DNA of 38,284 nucleotides from Aquidulcibacter sp. (GCF_020253525.1 NZ_JADCBK010000134.1:1-38284); one strand, 5' to 3'. Shown: positions 22,288-30,426, numbered from the stretch's first letter. Notes: a model not told the origin generated them from the sequence alone. Numbers and translations: made by a program.

Positions 22288-22566
22288 GGGCCACGATTAC
22301 GGGAGAGTCCGGCATAGGGGAAGGGGTTATGCTCAGATTGAGGATAGTTTGCTGCTTTAGCTGGGGCGGAGGCGCGAAACAGCTTCAGGCCGAAACTGCT
22401 TGCTTATTGGGTAAGAAGGGCGCATAGAGCACGGGTCTAATGACGGTTCTATGCTTGTCTGTTCGCTGAGATCATCGGCGCTGCTCTCAAAAATACCTCC
22501 TGAAATGTCGACGCCAACATGCCTGCACGTGCAGGCATCTAATTCTCTATGAACGGAACTACGCTA
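22288..22566 (+). promoter_or_regulatory. Upstream/leader region of the cold-shock gene
   Basis: This 279-bp gap holds the nadD promoter (minus) and the csp promoter and leader (plus). A perfect 16-bp palindrome, GCCTGCACGTGCAGGC, lies at 22521-22536, 30 bp before the start codon. ACCTCCT (22495-22501) equals the anti-Shine-Dalgarno sequence of 16S rRNA. Long structured leaders are usual for cold-shock mRNAs. No coding sequence is evident. Confidence 0.5.
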
Positions 22567-22779
22567 ATGACTACCGGAACAGTAAAATGGTTTAATGGCC
22601 AAAAAGGCTTTGGCTTTATCGCTCCTGATGACGGCGGCCCTGATGCCTTCGTCCACATCAGTGCAGTGGAACGCTCGGGCATGAGCGACCTGCGCGACGG
22701 CCAAAAGGTCAGCTATGACCTCGTGGCAGATCGCAAGAGCGGCAAAATGTCTGCCGAAAACCTGCAAGATCGCGCCTAA
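22567..22779 (+). CDS. Cold-shock domain protein, CspA family
   Basis: A 70-residue single-CSD protein that binds single-stranded RNA and DNA and melts mRNA structure. RNP1 is KGFGFI (13-18) and RNP2 is AFVHI (27-31); GTVKWFNG at the N-terminus is diagnostic. ATG 22567 is chosen because GGA precedes it and the family begins M-x-GTVKWF; an in-frame ATG at 22549 lacks a ribosome site. The leader carries a 16-bp palindrome, and a hairpin follows the stop. Whether it is truly cold-induced cannot be told. Confidence 0.95.
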   Translation: MTTGTVKWFNGQKGFGFIAPDDGGPDAFVHISAVERSGMSDLRDGQKVSYDLVADRKSGKMSAENLQDRA

Positions 22780-22784
22780 GATCT

Positions 22785-22803
22785 TGGCTTCTTTTAGAAG
22801 CCA
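22785..22803 (+). terminator. Hairpin just after the cold-shock gene
   Basis: TGGCTTCT and AGAAGCCA form a perfect 8-bp stem with a TTT loop, beginning 5 bp after the csp stop. There is no run of T after it, so it may stabilise the 3' end or attenuate rather than act as a classic terminator. Confidence 0.5.
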
Positions 22804-22823
22804 GATGCTTTAGCCTACTTGGA

Positions 22824-22851
22824 TGCGGCCGGTGCCTTGGCATTGGCCGCA
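22824..22851 (+). other. Second strong hairpin before the small lysine-rich gene
   Basis: TGCGGCC and GGCCGCA enclose a further GTGC-CTTG-GCAT inner stem, so 22 of 28 bases can pair. It lies 46 bp before ATG 22897 and is not followed by a T-tract. It could be a transcript-end structure for csp or a leader element for the downstream gene. Confidence 0.45.
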
Positions 22852-22896
22852 GCCTCAGATCTCGTCCCTCTACACCATCCTTAAAGTGAGCACTCA

Positions 22897-23031
22897 ATGG
22901 CTAAGGGACAGAAAAAAAGTAATAAGGAAATCCGCAAACCAAAGGCGGAAAAATCCAAGACCGAAGCGCCGACACCTCTGTTCTCTAAGGGTGCGACCAC
23001 GGCCGATAAAGTCCCGATGGGCAAACGCTAA
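22897..23031 (+). CDS. Small lysine-rich protein (44 aa), unknown function
   Basis: A 44-residue, highly basic protein that begins MAKGQKKSNKEIRKPK and ends KVPMGKR. AAGTGAG lies 6 bp before the ATG as a ribosome site. Similar tiny MAKGQ...NKE.KKPK proteins are, as I recall, widespread and unannotated in proteobacteria; this is from memory and was not checked. About a third of residues are Lys or Arg, which suggests contact with RNA, ribosomes or DNA, but no domain is recognised. It lies 117 bp after csp. Its stop overlaps the converging comM stop by 4 bp. Confidence 0.75.
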   Translation: MAKGQKKSNKEIRKPKAEKSKTEAPTPLFSKGATTADKVPMGKR

Positions 23032-24575
23032 AGCCTTTGGAAACTGGGTGTTGAGACCGGCTGCGCCGGATTAGGCTCCACCCGACGATAGGCCAAAGCT
23101 TCTGCGACATGAATCCGCTTAACCCCGTCTGCACCGTCGAGGTCTGCAATCGTGCGGGCGACTTTTAAGGTGCGATGATAGGCGCGTGCCGATAGACGCA
23201 GCGCATCTGCGGCTTTTCCCAACAAATCCCGACCCGGCCCATCTGGGGCCGCGACCCGGTCGAGTACGGCGCCGCTGGCAATGGCATTGGTGGCGATTGC
23301 CAGCCCATCATTCTCATAACGTTCTGCTTGGGCCGCTCTGGCACGCGCCACACGGGCAGCAGCCTCTTGTGTGCCCTCGGAACTGGCGGGCAGGGCCAAG
23401 TCTGCGGCGGTCACGGCAGGGATGTCGATTTGCAGATCAATCCGGTCAAGGAAGGGCCCTGATATGCGTGATTGATAGCTTACCATACAGCGCGGGGCCT
23501 TCCCGCAGGTCCGCCCGGCTGCAGCGCCACACCGGCATGGGTTCATGGCTGCAACCAATTGAAAACGCGCAGGATAGGTGACGTGCCGATTGGCGCGTGC
23601 AACCACCACTTCACCGGTTTCCAAAGGCTGGCGCAGGGCATCGAGGGCTTGGGCCGAAAACTCCGGCAATTCGTCGAGAAACAAAACGCCATGATGGGCG
23701 AGTGAGACTTCGCCCGGCTTGGCCCGAATGCCACCGCCGGTTAAAGCTGCCATGCTGGCGGAATGGTGGGGTGCCCGGAAGGGCCGTGTCCGCGTGAGGG
23801 AGCCGCGCTCGAGCATGCCTGCCACCGAATGGACCATGGACACTTCTAACAGTTCCCGCGCGCTTAAGGGCGGCAAAAGGCCCGGTAGGCGCTGGGCCAG
23901 CATGGATTTGCCAGCCCCCGGCGGGCCAACCAGCAATAAATTATGCCCCCCGGCGGCGGTAATCTCTAAAGCCCGCTTGGCCTGTTCTTGCCCGCGCACA
24001 TCTTTCAAATCCGCCACGGGAGGTGCGTCGAGGAGGGCACCGGGCACGGCCAATTCTAAGGGCCGCGCGCCGCGAATGTGGTTGATAAAGCCCATCAGGC
24101 TCGACACCCCAATCACCCGCCCACCTGACCACGCCGCTTCGGCAGCCGAGGCGGCTGGGCAAACCAAGGTCAAACCTTCCCCATGAGACGCCATGGCCGC
24201 TGGCAGAGCGCCGACTATAGGCTGCCAATCTCCGTCCAGCCCCAACTCACCCAAGACGGCGAGGCCATCTAACGCGTCTGACGGCAGAATACCCATGGCC
24301 GTTAAAAGCGCAACCGCGATGGGCGCGTCATAATGGGACCCTTCCTTGGGAAGGTCCGCTGGGGCCAAGTTTACCAGCACGCGCTTGGCTGGAACTGAGA
24401 GGCCGATGGCGGCAAAAGCCGAGCGCACACGTTCCCGACTTTCCGCAACAGCCTTGTCTGCTAGACCGACAATGGAGAAATAGGGGTTGGCCCCCGCATC
24501 CGTTATTTGGACTTGTACATCTACTCTGCGCGCTTCGGCCCCATCAAAGGCCCATGTAACCAATCGAGCAACCAT
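23028..24575 (-). CDS. comM: ComM/YifB-type Mg-chelatase-like AAA+ helicase
   Basis: A 515-residue protein with an N-terminal Lon-protease-like domain (about 1-170), then an AAA+ core with Walker A GPPGAGKS (217-224), FRAPHHSAS, Walker B VLFLDELPEF, a Cys-rich zinc-like loop (NPCRCG...CGKAPRC) and a C-terminal Mg-chelatase helical domain. ComM is a hexameric branch-migration helicase acting in recombination and transformation. It fits that its promoter carries three GTTC repeats with 7-bp spacing, a LexA-type arrangement, and that ruvCAB nearby is similarly controlled. The length is typical for the family. Confidence 0.94.
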   Translation of the reverse strand: MVARLVTWAFDGAEARRVDVQVQITDAGANPYFSIVGLADKAVAESRERVRSAFAAIGLSVPAKRVLVNLAPADLPKEGSHYDAPIAVALLTAMGILPSDALDGLAVLGELGLDGDWQPIVGALPAAMASHGEGLTLVCPAASAAEAAWSGGRVIGVSSLMGFINHIRGARPLELAVPGALLDAPPVADLKDVRGQEQAKRALEITAAGGHNLLLVGPPGAGKSMLAQRLPGLLPPLSARELLEVSMVHSVAGMLERGSLTRTRPFRAPHHSASMAALTGGGIRAKPGEVSLAHHGVLFLDELPEFSAQALDALRQPLETGEVVVARANRHVTYPARFQLVAAMNPCRCGAAAGRTCGKAPRCMVSYQSRISGPFLDRIDLQIDIPAVTAADLALPASSEGTQEAAARVARARAAQAERYENDGLAIATNAIASGAVLDRVAAPDGPGRDLLGKAADALRLSARAYHRTLKVARTIADLDGADGVKRIHVAEALAYRRVEPNPAQPVSTPSFQRL

Positions 24576-24615
24576 TGTTTCGCTTCCGAACTATCCACAT
24601 TCCAACCCGAAATCA

Positions 24616-24641
24616 GAACATATACCGAACGTAAAACGAAC
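24616..24641 (-). promoter_or_regulatory. Triple LexA (SOS) half-site array in the comM promoter
   Basis: Read on the minus strand there are three GTTC motifs (at 24638-24641, 24627-24630 and 24616-24619), each separated by exactly 7 bp: two overlapping GTTC-N7-GTTC operators. The array lies 41-66 bp before the comM ATG. A TATATG element (24619-24624) between the last two could be the -10, with a weak TTCTTT 18 bp further upstream. LexA binding would cover it. The rest of the spacer (24576-24719) is AT-rich and holds no gene. Confidence 0.8.
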
Positions 24642-24719
24642 AAAAGAAAATTTTCGATGCTAGATTGTGATCCTCAACCTTGATAGGCTGTGCACAATTT
24701 GATTACCATAGAGTAAGTT

Positions 24720-25685
24720 CTAATTCAATTTGCGGCTGATCGCGTCCCACATCAGGGAAACAGCATTGACGCCCGAGAAAGCTTTGAGGGCTAAAGCACC
24801 GGTTGGAGAGGTCACATTGATCTCCGTCAATCGCCCGGCGATCACGTCGATCCCAACGAATAAAAGCCCCCGTTCTCTCAGCGTTGGGCCAATCGCGCGG
24901 CAAATGGCGAGATCAGCTTCGCTCAACTCAACGGGATGGGCCGTGCCACCCACGGCCAGGTTCGAGCGGATATCATTGCCCTTGGGCACCCGATTAATGC
25001 CCCCAACCGGCTCGCCATCGATCAAGATGATGCGCTTATCACCGTCAAATACCCCCGGCACAAAGGCTTGCACCATGATCGGGTCGCGGCTTGTGGTGAA
25101 AAACAAGTCGAGTAGGGCACCGAGATTACCATCTTCAGGCTTGATCCGAAACACCGCGGCACCGGCATTGCCGAACAAGGGCTTGACCACAATGTCCTTA
25201 TGCTCGGCCTGAAAAGCCTTGATGGTCGCTACATCGCGCGAGACCAAGGTCGGCGGCATTAAGTCTGGAAACAGAAGCGGCACGATTTTTTCTGGGCTCG
25301 ACCGCACCCAAAACGGGTCATTGACCACCAACGTCTTGCCCTTCAAGAATTCCAGCAGATGCGCGGCGGTGATATAGCTCATATCAAAGGGCGGATCCTG
25401 CCGCATCAGGACCACATCCACATCCTCGGCCAGATCCAGAATGACTTCCGCGCCAAGGCTGACATGATCGCCCTTCACGCGTTGAACCCTAGCGGGCTTG
25501 GCGCGGGCGGTAACCTTGCCCTCCTGCCAGCTCAAAGTTTCGACCTGATAGACAAAAATCTCATAACCGCGGTTTTGCGCTTCTTCAGCCATGGCAAAGG
25601 TCGTATCGCCGTCGATATTGACGTGCTCAATCGGGTCCATCTGGATGGCAATACGCAAGGGCTTTGAGGCAGGTGAATCAGACAC
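24720..25685 (-). CDS. gshB: Glutathione synthetase GshB
   Basis: A 321-residue ATP-grasp ligase that joins glycine to gamma-glutamylcysteine. It shows the family N-terminus IAIQMDPIEHVNIDGDTT, MRQDPPFDMSY, VVKPLFGNAGAAVFRI for ATP binding, and the C-terminal substrate patch FVGIDVI...EINVTSPTG. The start is GTG 25685; the first in-frame ATG would delete the beginning of the fold. It is the last gene of the rsmI-yraN-SirB1-gshB unit, 12 bp after its neighbour. Confidence 0.95.
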   Translation of the reverse strand: MSDSPASKPLRIAIQMDPIEHVNIDGDTTFAMAEEAQNRGYEIFVYQVETLSWQEGKVTARAKPARVQRVKGDHVSLGAEVILDLAEDVDVVLMRQDPPFDMSYITAAHLLEFLKGKTLVVNDPFWVRSSPEKIVPLLFPDLMPPTLVSRDVATIKAFQAEHKDIVVKPLFGNAGAAVFRIKPEDGNLGALLDLFFTTSRDPIMVQAFVPGVFDGDKRIILIDGEPVGGINRVPKGNDIRSNLAVGGTAHPVELSEADLAICRAIGPTLRERGLLFVGIDVIAGRLTEINVTSPTGALALKAFSGVNAVSLMWDAISRKLN

Positions 25686-25697
25686 AGGATGTACTCG

Positions 25698-26501
25698 CTA
25701 ATTGAGCTTTTGGCGCAGAGTTTGGGTTCTGTCGCGATCAGCTTGGGTGTAGCCTTGAAGTTGGCTTGCCCGCTGCGCCCATTCAAGGGCTATATGAATT
25801 TGACCGGCGGCTTCTGCAGCTTGGGAATAGTCGAGCGCAACTTGATAATTGTCCGGCGCCAGTAAAGCGCGGCGAAAGGCTGCCCGCATCCACGCCTCAA
25901 TCTGGCCAGAGGCCCGCGCCCGCGCCGCTAAATTGGTCTGCAGGCGCACCGCCATCACCCGATCCGAGACGGGGGCGAGCATCGCCTCGCTTAAGGCCTT
26001 GATCCCAACCCGATTGGCGATTTCAGAAAGACCCAGCTCATCCACAATCGCACCACCTGCCAGCGGGTCGATGAAGATGGGCCCATCGGTCGCTTCGAGA
26101 CGCAACAGGAAATGCCCCGGCGTATCAACCCCGTGGAGGGCAGCGTTGGAGAGGCGCGCGACATGGCGCCAGATCACGCCTAAACCAACGGGCAGGCCTG
26201 CGCGTGCGTTTAAAATACTGATTAAATCGGCATTGCCCGGATCATCAAAGTCTTTGGTTGAACCCGCAAACCCCATTTCGCCAAAGATGAGTTGGGTGAG
26301 TGCCAGCGCCGATTGCGGCTTTCGATGTTGGGCCAAGGCGGTCAATTGGTCGAGAACCTTCAATGCCTCTGACACATCACGGTCGGGGTTTTCATGAATG
26401 GCGCAAGCCAGTGCACAGGCAGTCAAGTCAAAGCGATCTGCCGGCATGCTGGCGCACACTTTCAAGGCACTTTCGGCATCGAGGCGGGTTCTGGGGATCA
26501 T
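25698..26501 (-). CDS. SirB1-like transglutaminase-fold / TPR protein (UPF0162)
   Basis: A 267-residue protein. The N-terminal part (about 60-170) matches the SirB1 version of the transglutaminase fold: FDDPGNADLISILNARAGLPVGLGVIW, then DTPGHFLLRLE and FIDPLAGG. The canonical catalytic Cys is not obvious, as is usual in this family. The C-terminus (about 200-267) looks like tetratricopeptide helices (QVALDYSQAAEAAGQIHIALEWAQRA is the clearest part, spread over 780-base coding). The biochemical role is unknown; E. coli SirB1 also lacks a defined activity. ATGA overlap with yraN upstream places it in the rsmI operon. Confidence 0.75.
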   Translation of the reverse strand: MIPRTRLDAESALKVCASMPADRFDLTACALACAIHENPDRDVSEALKVLDQLTALAQHRKPQSALALTQLIFGEMGFAGSTKDFDDPGNADLISILNARAGLPVGLGVIWRHVARLSNAALHGVDTPGHFLLRLEATDGPIFIDPLAGGAIVDELGLSEIANRVGIKALSEAMLAPVSDRVMAVRLQTNLAARARASGQIEAWMRAAFRRALLAPDNYQVALDYSQAAEAAGQIHIALEWAQRASQLQGYTQADRDRTQTLRQKLN

Positions 26502-26929
26502 TTGCGCCTTGCCCGAAAGGAAATCACATTGCCGGAATGGCTATGCCTGCTCAACATCGGGTCCACCTCTGGCCGCCACGCATCGCGCACATGTTTGGGC
26601 CAGCGCCAGCGGGTGACGACCATCAGATCATAGCGCCACGTAAAATGCTGGGTCCAGTCGCGTCGTGCGGTCCAGCCTGTGGCAGCGCGCACAATGCGCG
26701 CCATTTGCCGAGGTCGCAGCACCTCCGCTGGATCAATGTCATCTTGGCGCATTTTAACTTCGATAAAGGCCAAAACATCGCCGCGCCGGGCGATCAGATC
26801 AATCTCGCCCGCAGGCGTCTGCACGCGCCGACCCAAAATCGCATACCCTTTCAGCTGCAGCACAAAGGCAGCCCAAGTCTCGGCCCAGCGGCCAGATCGT
26901 TCGGCAAGGGCGCGCTGGGTTAGGTTCAT
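26498..26929 (-). CDS. yraN: YraN family (UPF0102) nuclease-like protein
   Basis: A 143-residue protein with a restriction-endonuclease-like core: a conserved N-terminal Glu helix, GEIDLIARRG (41-50) and FIEVKMR (55-61), giving the D-x(n)-ExK pattern (Asp44, Glu57, Lys59). The family is found beside rsmI in most proteobacteria. Its function is undefined, although the motif suggests a nuclease. It overlaps rsmI and the SirB1-like gene by ATGA on both sides. Confidence 0.9.
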   Translation of the reverse strand: MNLTQRALAERSGRWAETWAAFVLQLKGYAILGRRVQTPAGEIDLIARRGDVLAFIEVKMRQDDIDPAEVLRPRQMARIVRAATGWTARRDWTQHFTWRYDLMVVTRWRWPKHVRDAWRPEVDPMLSRHSHSGNVISFRARRK

Positions 26930-27783
26930 GACGCAGCCTGCTTGCGCGCCGCAACCAGGGCGAGGGCGCGGCCATAGACATCGCGGCGGGCGATCCCGGT
27001 CTGAAGGGCTACGGCTGCGGCTGCATCCTTGACGCTCAGGCGGGCTAAAGCCTCTTCCAATGCCGCATCCAGATCAAGTGCTTCGGTTACTTGGCTTTCT
27101 TGGCTTTTCCCGCCGACCACGACCACAATCTCGCCCCGCGGTGCATCGGTCTGGCCATAATGTGCTGCCAAGTCCGACAAGGTGCCGCGGCGGGTTTCTT
27201 CATAGAGCTTGGTCAATTCACGCGCGACACAGGCAGGGCGGTCGCCAAATATCTTCGCCATGGTCGCAAGGCTTTCAGCCAAGCGCGGCCCAGTCTCGTA
27301 AAAAATCAGGGTGGCGGGGATAGCGGCAAACTCATGGAAGAAATCCGCCCGCGCGCCAGCTTTCGCCGGTGCGAACCCCGCAAAGAAAAACTGGGCGGAA
27401 GGCAAGCCTGAGACAATCAAGGCCGCCAAAGCCGCAGACGCCCCGGGCACGGCCAGAACCTTATGCCCCGCCTCAATGACGCCCCGCGCCAAACGTTCGC
27501 CCGGATCGCTGACGCCCGGGGTACCCGCGTCCGAGCAAAAGGCAACCGAACCACCTTGATCCAGAATCTTCAGTGCGTGTTTCAGGCCTGTTTCGGTCGC
27601 GGACTCATCACAGCGCACAACTTTGCCGCCTATCCCATGCAAACCCATCAAGCGCTTGGTAACACGCGTATCTTCTGCCAGGATCAGATCACAATCGCTG
27701 AGTGTTTTGGCACCGCGCGGGGTGAAATCGCCCAAATTACCAATGGGTGTTGCGACAAGGTAAAGCCCCGATTCTAACAGCAT
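26926..27783 (-). CDS. rsmI: 16S rRNA 2'-O-ribose C1402 methyltransferase RsmI
   Basis: A tetrapyrrole-methylase-fold enzyme that methylates C1402 of 16S rRNA in the decoding centre. Signatures are GLYLVATPIGNLGD, LAEDTRVT, SDAGTPGVSDPG and YETGPRLAES. I use ATG 27783, which gives 285 residues like E. coli RsmI and leaves an 85-bp spacer for promoters of both divergent genes. In-frame ATGs at 27870 and 27879 would add 29-32 hydrophilic residues; the one at 27870 would overlap the lpoA-like start codon itself. It is the first gene of a four-gene minus-strand unit. Confidence 0.92.
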   Translation of the reverse strand: MLLESGLYLVATPIGNLGDFTPRGAKTLSDCDLILAEDTRVTKRLMGLHGIGGKVVRCDESATETGLKHALKILDQGGSVAFCSDAGTPGVSDPGERLARGVIEAGHKVLAVPGASAALAALIVSGLPSAQFFFAGFAPAKAGARADFFHEFAAIPATLIFYETGPRLAESLATMAKIFGDRPACVARELTKLYEETRRGTLSDLAAHYGQTDAPRGEIVVVVGGKSQESQVTEALDLDAALEEALARLSVKDAAAAVALQTGIARRDVYGRALALVAARKQAAS

Positions 27784-27868
27784 TTTTATAGGCGTTTCCA
27801 GTTGATGCGATTGCACCAGACTGCCCTCACGCTTAGACTTAGGCCTGTTATTGGGAGTAGCGTTGGCC

Positions 27869-29155
27869 ATGTCATCCATTTCTTCGGCAGAAGGTTCATA
27901 CTTTCCGACTGGGATACCAAGCCTTAAACGCGCGCTAGGCGCAAGTCTCTGCGCAGCTATGTTGTTCGGGCTCGCGTCATGCGCATCGACGCCAACGACC
28001 AAAGCACCGCCAACCCCGCCACCTCCGCCGGTGGTGCAAGAGCCCGTCAACCCCTATGTGATCAAGGCCACCAACAAGCTGACACCGCCCCATATGGCTG
28101 GGCGCAAGCTTGTCCGCGTGGCGCTACTGGCCCCGTTTAGCAGCGATAATCCAGCCATTCGCAATGAGGCGCAGACCCTGCAAAGTGCGGCTGAACTGGC
28201 GTTATTTGAGCATGGTGATGCCTCTATGCTCCTCATTCCAAAGGATTCTGGCGATACACCAGAGTCAGCGCGCGATGCTGCAGTCGATGCCATGCGGTCC
28301 GGGGCCGACTTTATTCTGGGCCCGTTGTTTGCCAGCGGTGTGTCAGCCATTGCGCCCTATGCGCGGGCCAATGATGTGCCGATGTTTTCCTTCTCCACCG
28401 ATACGTCTGAAGCCGGTCGCGATATCTATGTTCTGACCTTCCTGCCAGAGGATGAGGCCCGTCAAATTGTCCGCTATGCGGCCGAACAGGGCGTCAAACG
28501 ACTGGTGGTTTTGGCCCCAGAGGGGCGTTATGGCGACCGGGTAGCTGGCGCCGCACGCGAAACCGCTGCCGCAGCCGGAATCGAATTTATGGGCGATGAA
28601 CGCTATGATCCGCGGTCAACGTCCATGACGTCGGCCCTAGAAGTGTCGCGCCGTGTGGCCGGTCGGGTTGGCGGCGGTGCGGCAAGCCGCGAGACCGCCA
28701 TTCTCATTCCGGAGCGCGGTGCGATGCTGCGTGCCATTGTGCAAACCCTCGGCCAATCTGGGGCAAGTTCCCGTCAAGTCCGTTATCTGGGCACTGGCCT
28801 GTGGAATGATCCCGATACGTTGAATGATAGCCGCATGATTGGGGCTTGGTTTGTCACCCCCGATGTGGCGGCCCGCAGCGCGTTTGAGCAACGTTTCAAC
28901 CAAGCCTATCAACGCCGCCCAACCCGTCTGGCTGGTATGGGCTATGATGCAACGGCCATGTTGGCGCGCATGACCCGCGAAGGCAATAAATCGGGGGCCT
29001 CTGCCCGCGCGATTGAGGCCCAAGACGGCTTTATCGGTGTAGATGGCCTGTTTCGCTTTAGAAACCACGTGGTTGAGCGCGGCATGGCTGTGAACGAGGT
29101 CGTTGCGCGCGGCAGCAAAGTGGTGCAGGTTGCCCCTAAGGCATTTCCAAAGTAA
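27869..29155 (+). CDS. LpoA-like penicillin-binding protein activator lipoprotein
   Basis: A 428-residue periplasmic-binding-protein-fold lipoprotein (YraM/LpoA C-terminal-domain type). In gammaproteobacteria LpoA activates PBP1A from the outer membrane. The signal segment ends with lipobox LASC (Cys38), and a Thr/Pro-rich linker follows (PTPPPPPVV). Two alpha/beta lobes follow, with patterns such as GADFILGPLFASGVSAIAPY and RLVVLAPEGRYGDRV. The N-terminal TPR domain of E. coli LpoA is missing, as is common in alphaproteobacteria. The rsmI-lpoA-yraN neighbourhood is kept, but this gene is divergent. PBP activation is inferred from family. Confidence 0.85.
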   Translation: MSSISSAEGSYFPTGIPSLKRALGASLCAAMLFGLASCASTPTTKAPPTPPPPPVVQEPVNPYVIKATNKLTPPHMAGRKLVRVALLAPFSSDNPAIRNEAQTLQSAAELALFEHGDASMLLIPKDSGDTPESARDAAVDAMRSGADFILGPLFASGVSAIAPYARANDVPMFSFSTDTSEAGRDIYVLTFLPEDEARQIVRYAAEQGVKRLVVLAPEGRYGDRVAGAARETAAAAGIEFMGDERYDPRSTSMTSALEVSRRVAGRVGGGAASRETAILIPERGAMLRAIVQTLGQSGASSRQVRYLGTGLWNDPDTLNDSRMIGAWFVTPDVAARSAFEQRFNQAYQRRPTRLAGMGYDATAMLARMTREGNKSGASARAIEAQDGFIGVDGLFRFRNHVVERGMAVNEVVARGSKVVQVAPKAFPK

Positions 29156-29178
29156 GCTCTTGGTTTCAAAGGTGAAAC

Positions 29179-29628
29179 ATGGGTGATATTCGCGTACGGC
29201 CTCTTGAGGCTAATGATCGCGCCGTGTGGGAAGAATTGTGGCACGGCTATTTGACCTTCTACAAAGTCAGTAATTTTTCGCCGGAAGTAACCGAGGCAAC
29301 GTGGCAGCGTTTATTGGACCCCAATGGTCCGCTACATGGCCTGGTAGCTGTGGATGGTGAAGAAGTTTTGGGCTTGGTCCAATATCTCTACCATCCCTCT
29401 TCTTGGACGATTGGGCCCTATTGTTATCTGCAGGACTTGTTCACTTTCCCCGCCGCGCGCCGGCGCGGGGTGGGCGAGGCCCTGATCGAAGCGGTTGCCG
29501 ATGCCGCCCGGGCGCAAAATGCCGCCCGAGTCTATTGGCTGACGCATGAGAGCAATGCCCCCGGTCGTAGCCTGTATGACCGCGTGGCACGCCATGCGGG
29601 CTTTATCCATTACATCAAGGATTTGTAG
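29179..29628 (+). CDS. GNAT-family N-acetyltransferase
   Basis: A 149-residue GNAT. YLQDLFTFPAARRRGVGEALIEAV contributes the acetyl-CoA loop (RRRGVG), and YWLTHESNAPGRSLYDRVARHAGF is motif B. The substrate is not readable. AAAGGTG lies 6 nt before the ATG. It follows the LpoA-like gene by 23 bp and may be co-transcribed with it. It meets the diguanylate cyclase stop with no intergenic base. Confidence 0.88.
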   Translation: MGDIRVRPLEANDRAVWEELWHGYLTFYKVSNFSPEVTEATWQRLLDPNGPLHGLVAVDGEEVLGLVQYLYHPSSWTIGPYCYLQDLFTFPAARRRGVGEALIEAVADAARAQNAARVYWLTHESNAPGRSLYDRVARHAGFIHYIKDL

Positions 29629-30426
29629 TCAGAGACTTTGGATTTTGCGGCCAACCTTATTGGCATACATCGCCTCGTCAGCCCGTGATAAGGCCCGCTC
29701 GCCCGTATCATCTGACTCAAAACAATATGAGCCATAGGCCGCGCCAACGCGAAGTCGGTGGCCTTGATAGGTGATCTCGGTGCGCGAGATGGCTTCAGCC
29801 AATTGTGCCCCTTTCTTGCGCGCATCTTCTGGGCCCGCTTTTGCCAAGATAACGGCAAACTCATCCCCGCCGACGCGGCCAACCAAGTCACTCTCGCGGA
29901 TGTTTGCGGCCAAGGTTTCCCCGACAGCCAGAAGGATTGCATCCCCCGCTGGATGGCCAAAGCGGTCGTTGATCTGTTTAAAGCCATCAAGGTCAAAATA
30001 GACGAGGCTGGCTTGCACCTCATAGCGATGGGCAAAACTGATCACGCGGTTTAACTCGCGCTCAAACGCACGGCGATTAAAGACCGGCACCAAAGTGTCG
30101 CGGTCGGCCAATTCCTCTGCGCGCCGTAATCGATCCACCAAGCGCGCCCGATCAGACTTAAGGCTTGCCACCTGATCCGATAGATGTTTCAGCGCGCGGC
30201 GGACATGGGGGGTTAGTTCTTGTGGTGGAATACCCAGAACCATGGGCTTTTCTGCCGTCGGACCCTCTGCGGGTGCTGAAGTGGGCGGGGCGGCTTTAGG
30301 CTCAGGGATGGCGTTACGTTTGGCAGCGGCGGCGGCTTGGGTTGCACGCTCCAGCACCGATTTAGGCTGCAAGGACGGCAAGGTCGCTTTTGGCTTTTCA
30401 TCAGACTGATGCTGTGCAAACGACAC
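29629..30426 (-). CDS. Diguanylate cyclase (GGDEF) with coiled-coil lead, no sensor domain
   Basis: A 265-residue protein that makes cyclic di-GMP. The active site GGDEF is intact (186-190 from this start), and an RxxD inhibition site (RESD) sits five residues before it, so product feedback is expected. A low-complexity Ala/Pro-rich N-terminal tail (about 20-70) leads to a charged helix (about 80-110), probably a coiled coil for dimerisation. No membrane helix or sensor domain is seen. The start is GTG 30426, chosen because AGGAG lies 9 nt upstream; TTG 30432 and GTG 30456 are alternatives. Confidence 0.9.
   Translation of the reverse strand: MSFAQHQSDEKPKATLPSLQPKSVLERATQAAAAAKRNAIPEPKAAPPTSAPAEGPTAEKPMVLGIPPQELTPHVRRALKHLSDQVASLKSDRARLVDRLRRAEELADRDTLVPVFNRRAFERELNRVISFAHRYEVQASLVYFDLDGFKQINDRFGHPAGDAILLAVGETLAANIRESDLVGRVGGDEFAVILAKAGPEDARKKGAQLAEAISRTEITYQGHRLRVGAAYGSYCFESDDTGERALSRADEAMYANKVGRKIQSL

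Noticed and set aside
22446-22464. Two GTTC motifs before csp that might be a LexA box
   Set aside because: They are 11 bp apart; LexA in alphaproteobacteria needs exactly 7.
22823-23074. An 83-codon plus-strand frame across the small lysine-rich gene
   Set aside because: A different frame with a ribosome site gives the MAKGQ protein, and this one starts inside a hairpin and shows no domain.
24591-24599. CTATCCACA, one mismatch from a DnaA box, before comM
   Set aside because: A single near match with no cluster and no origin genes is not evidence of DnaA binding.
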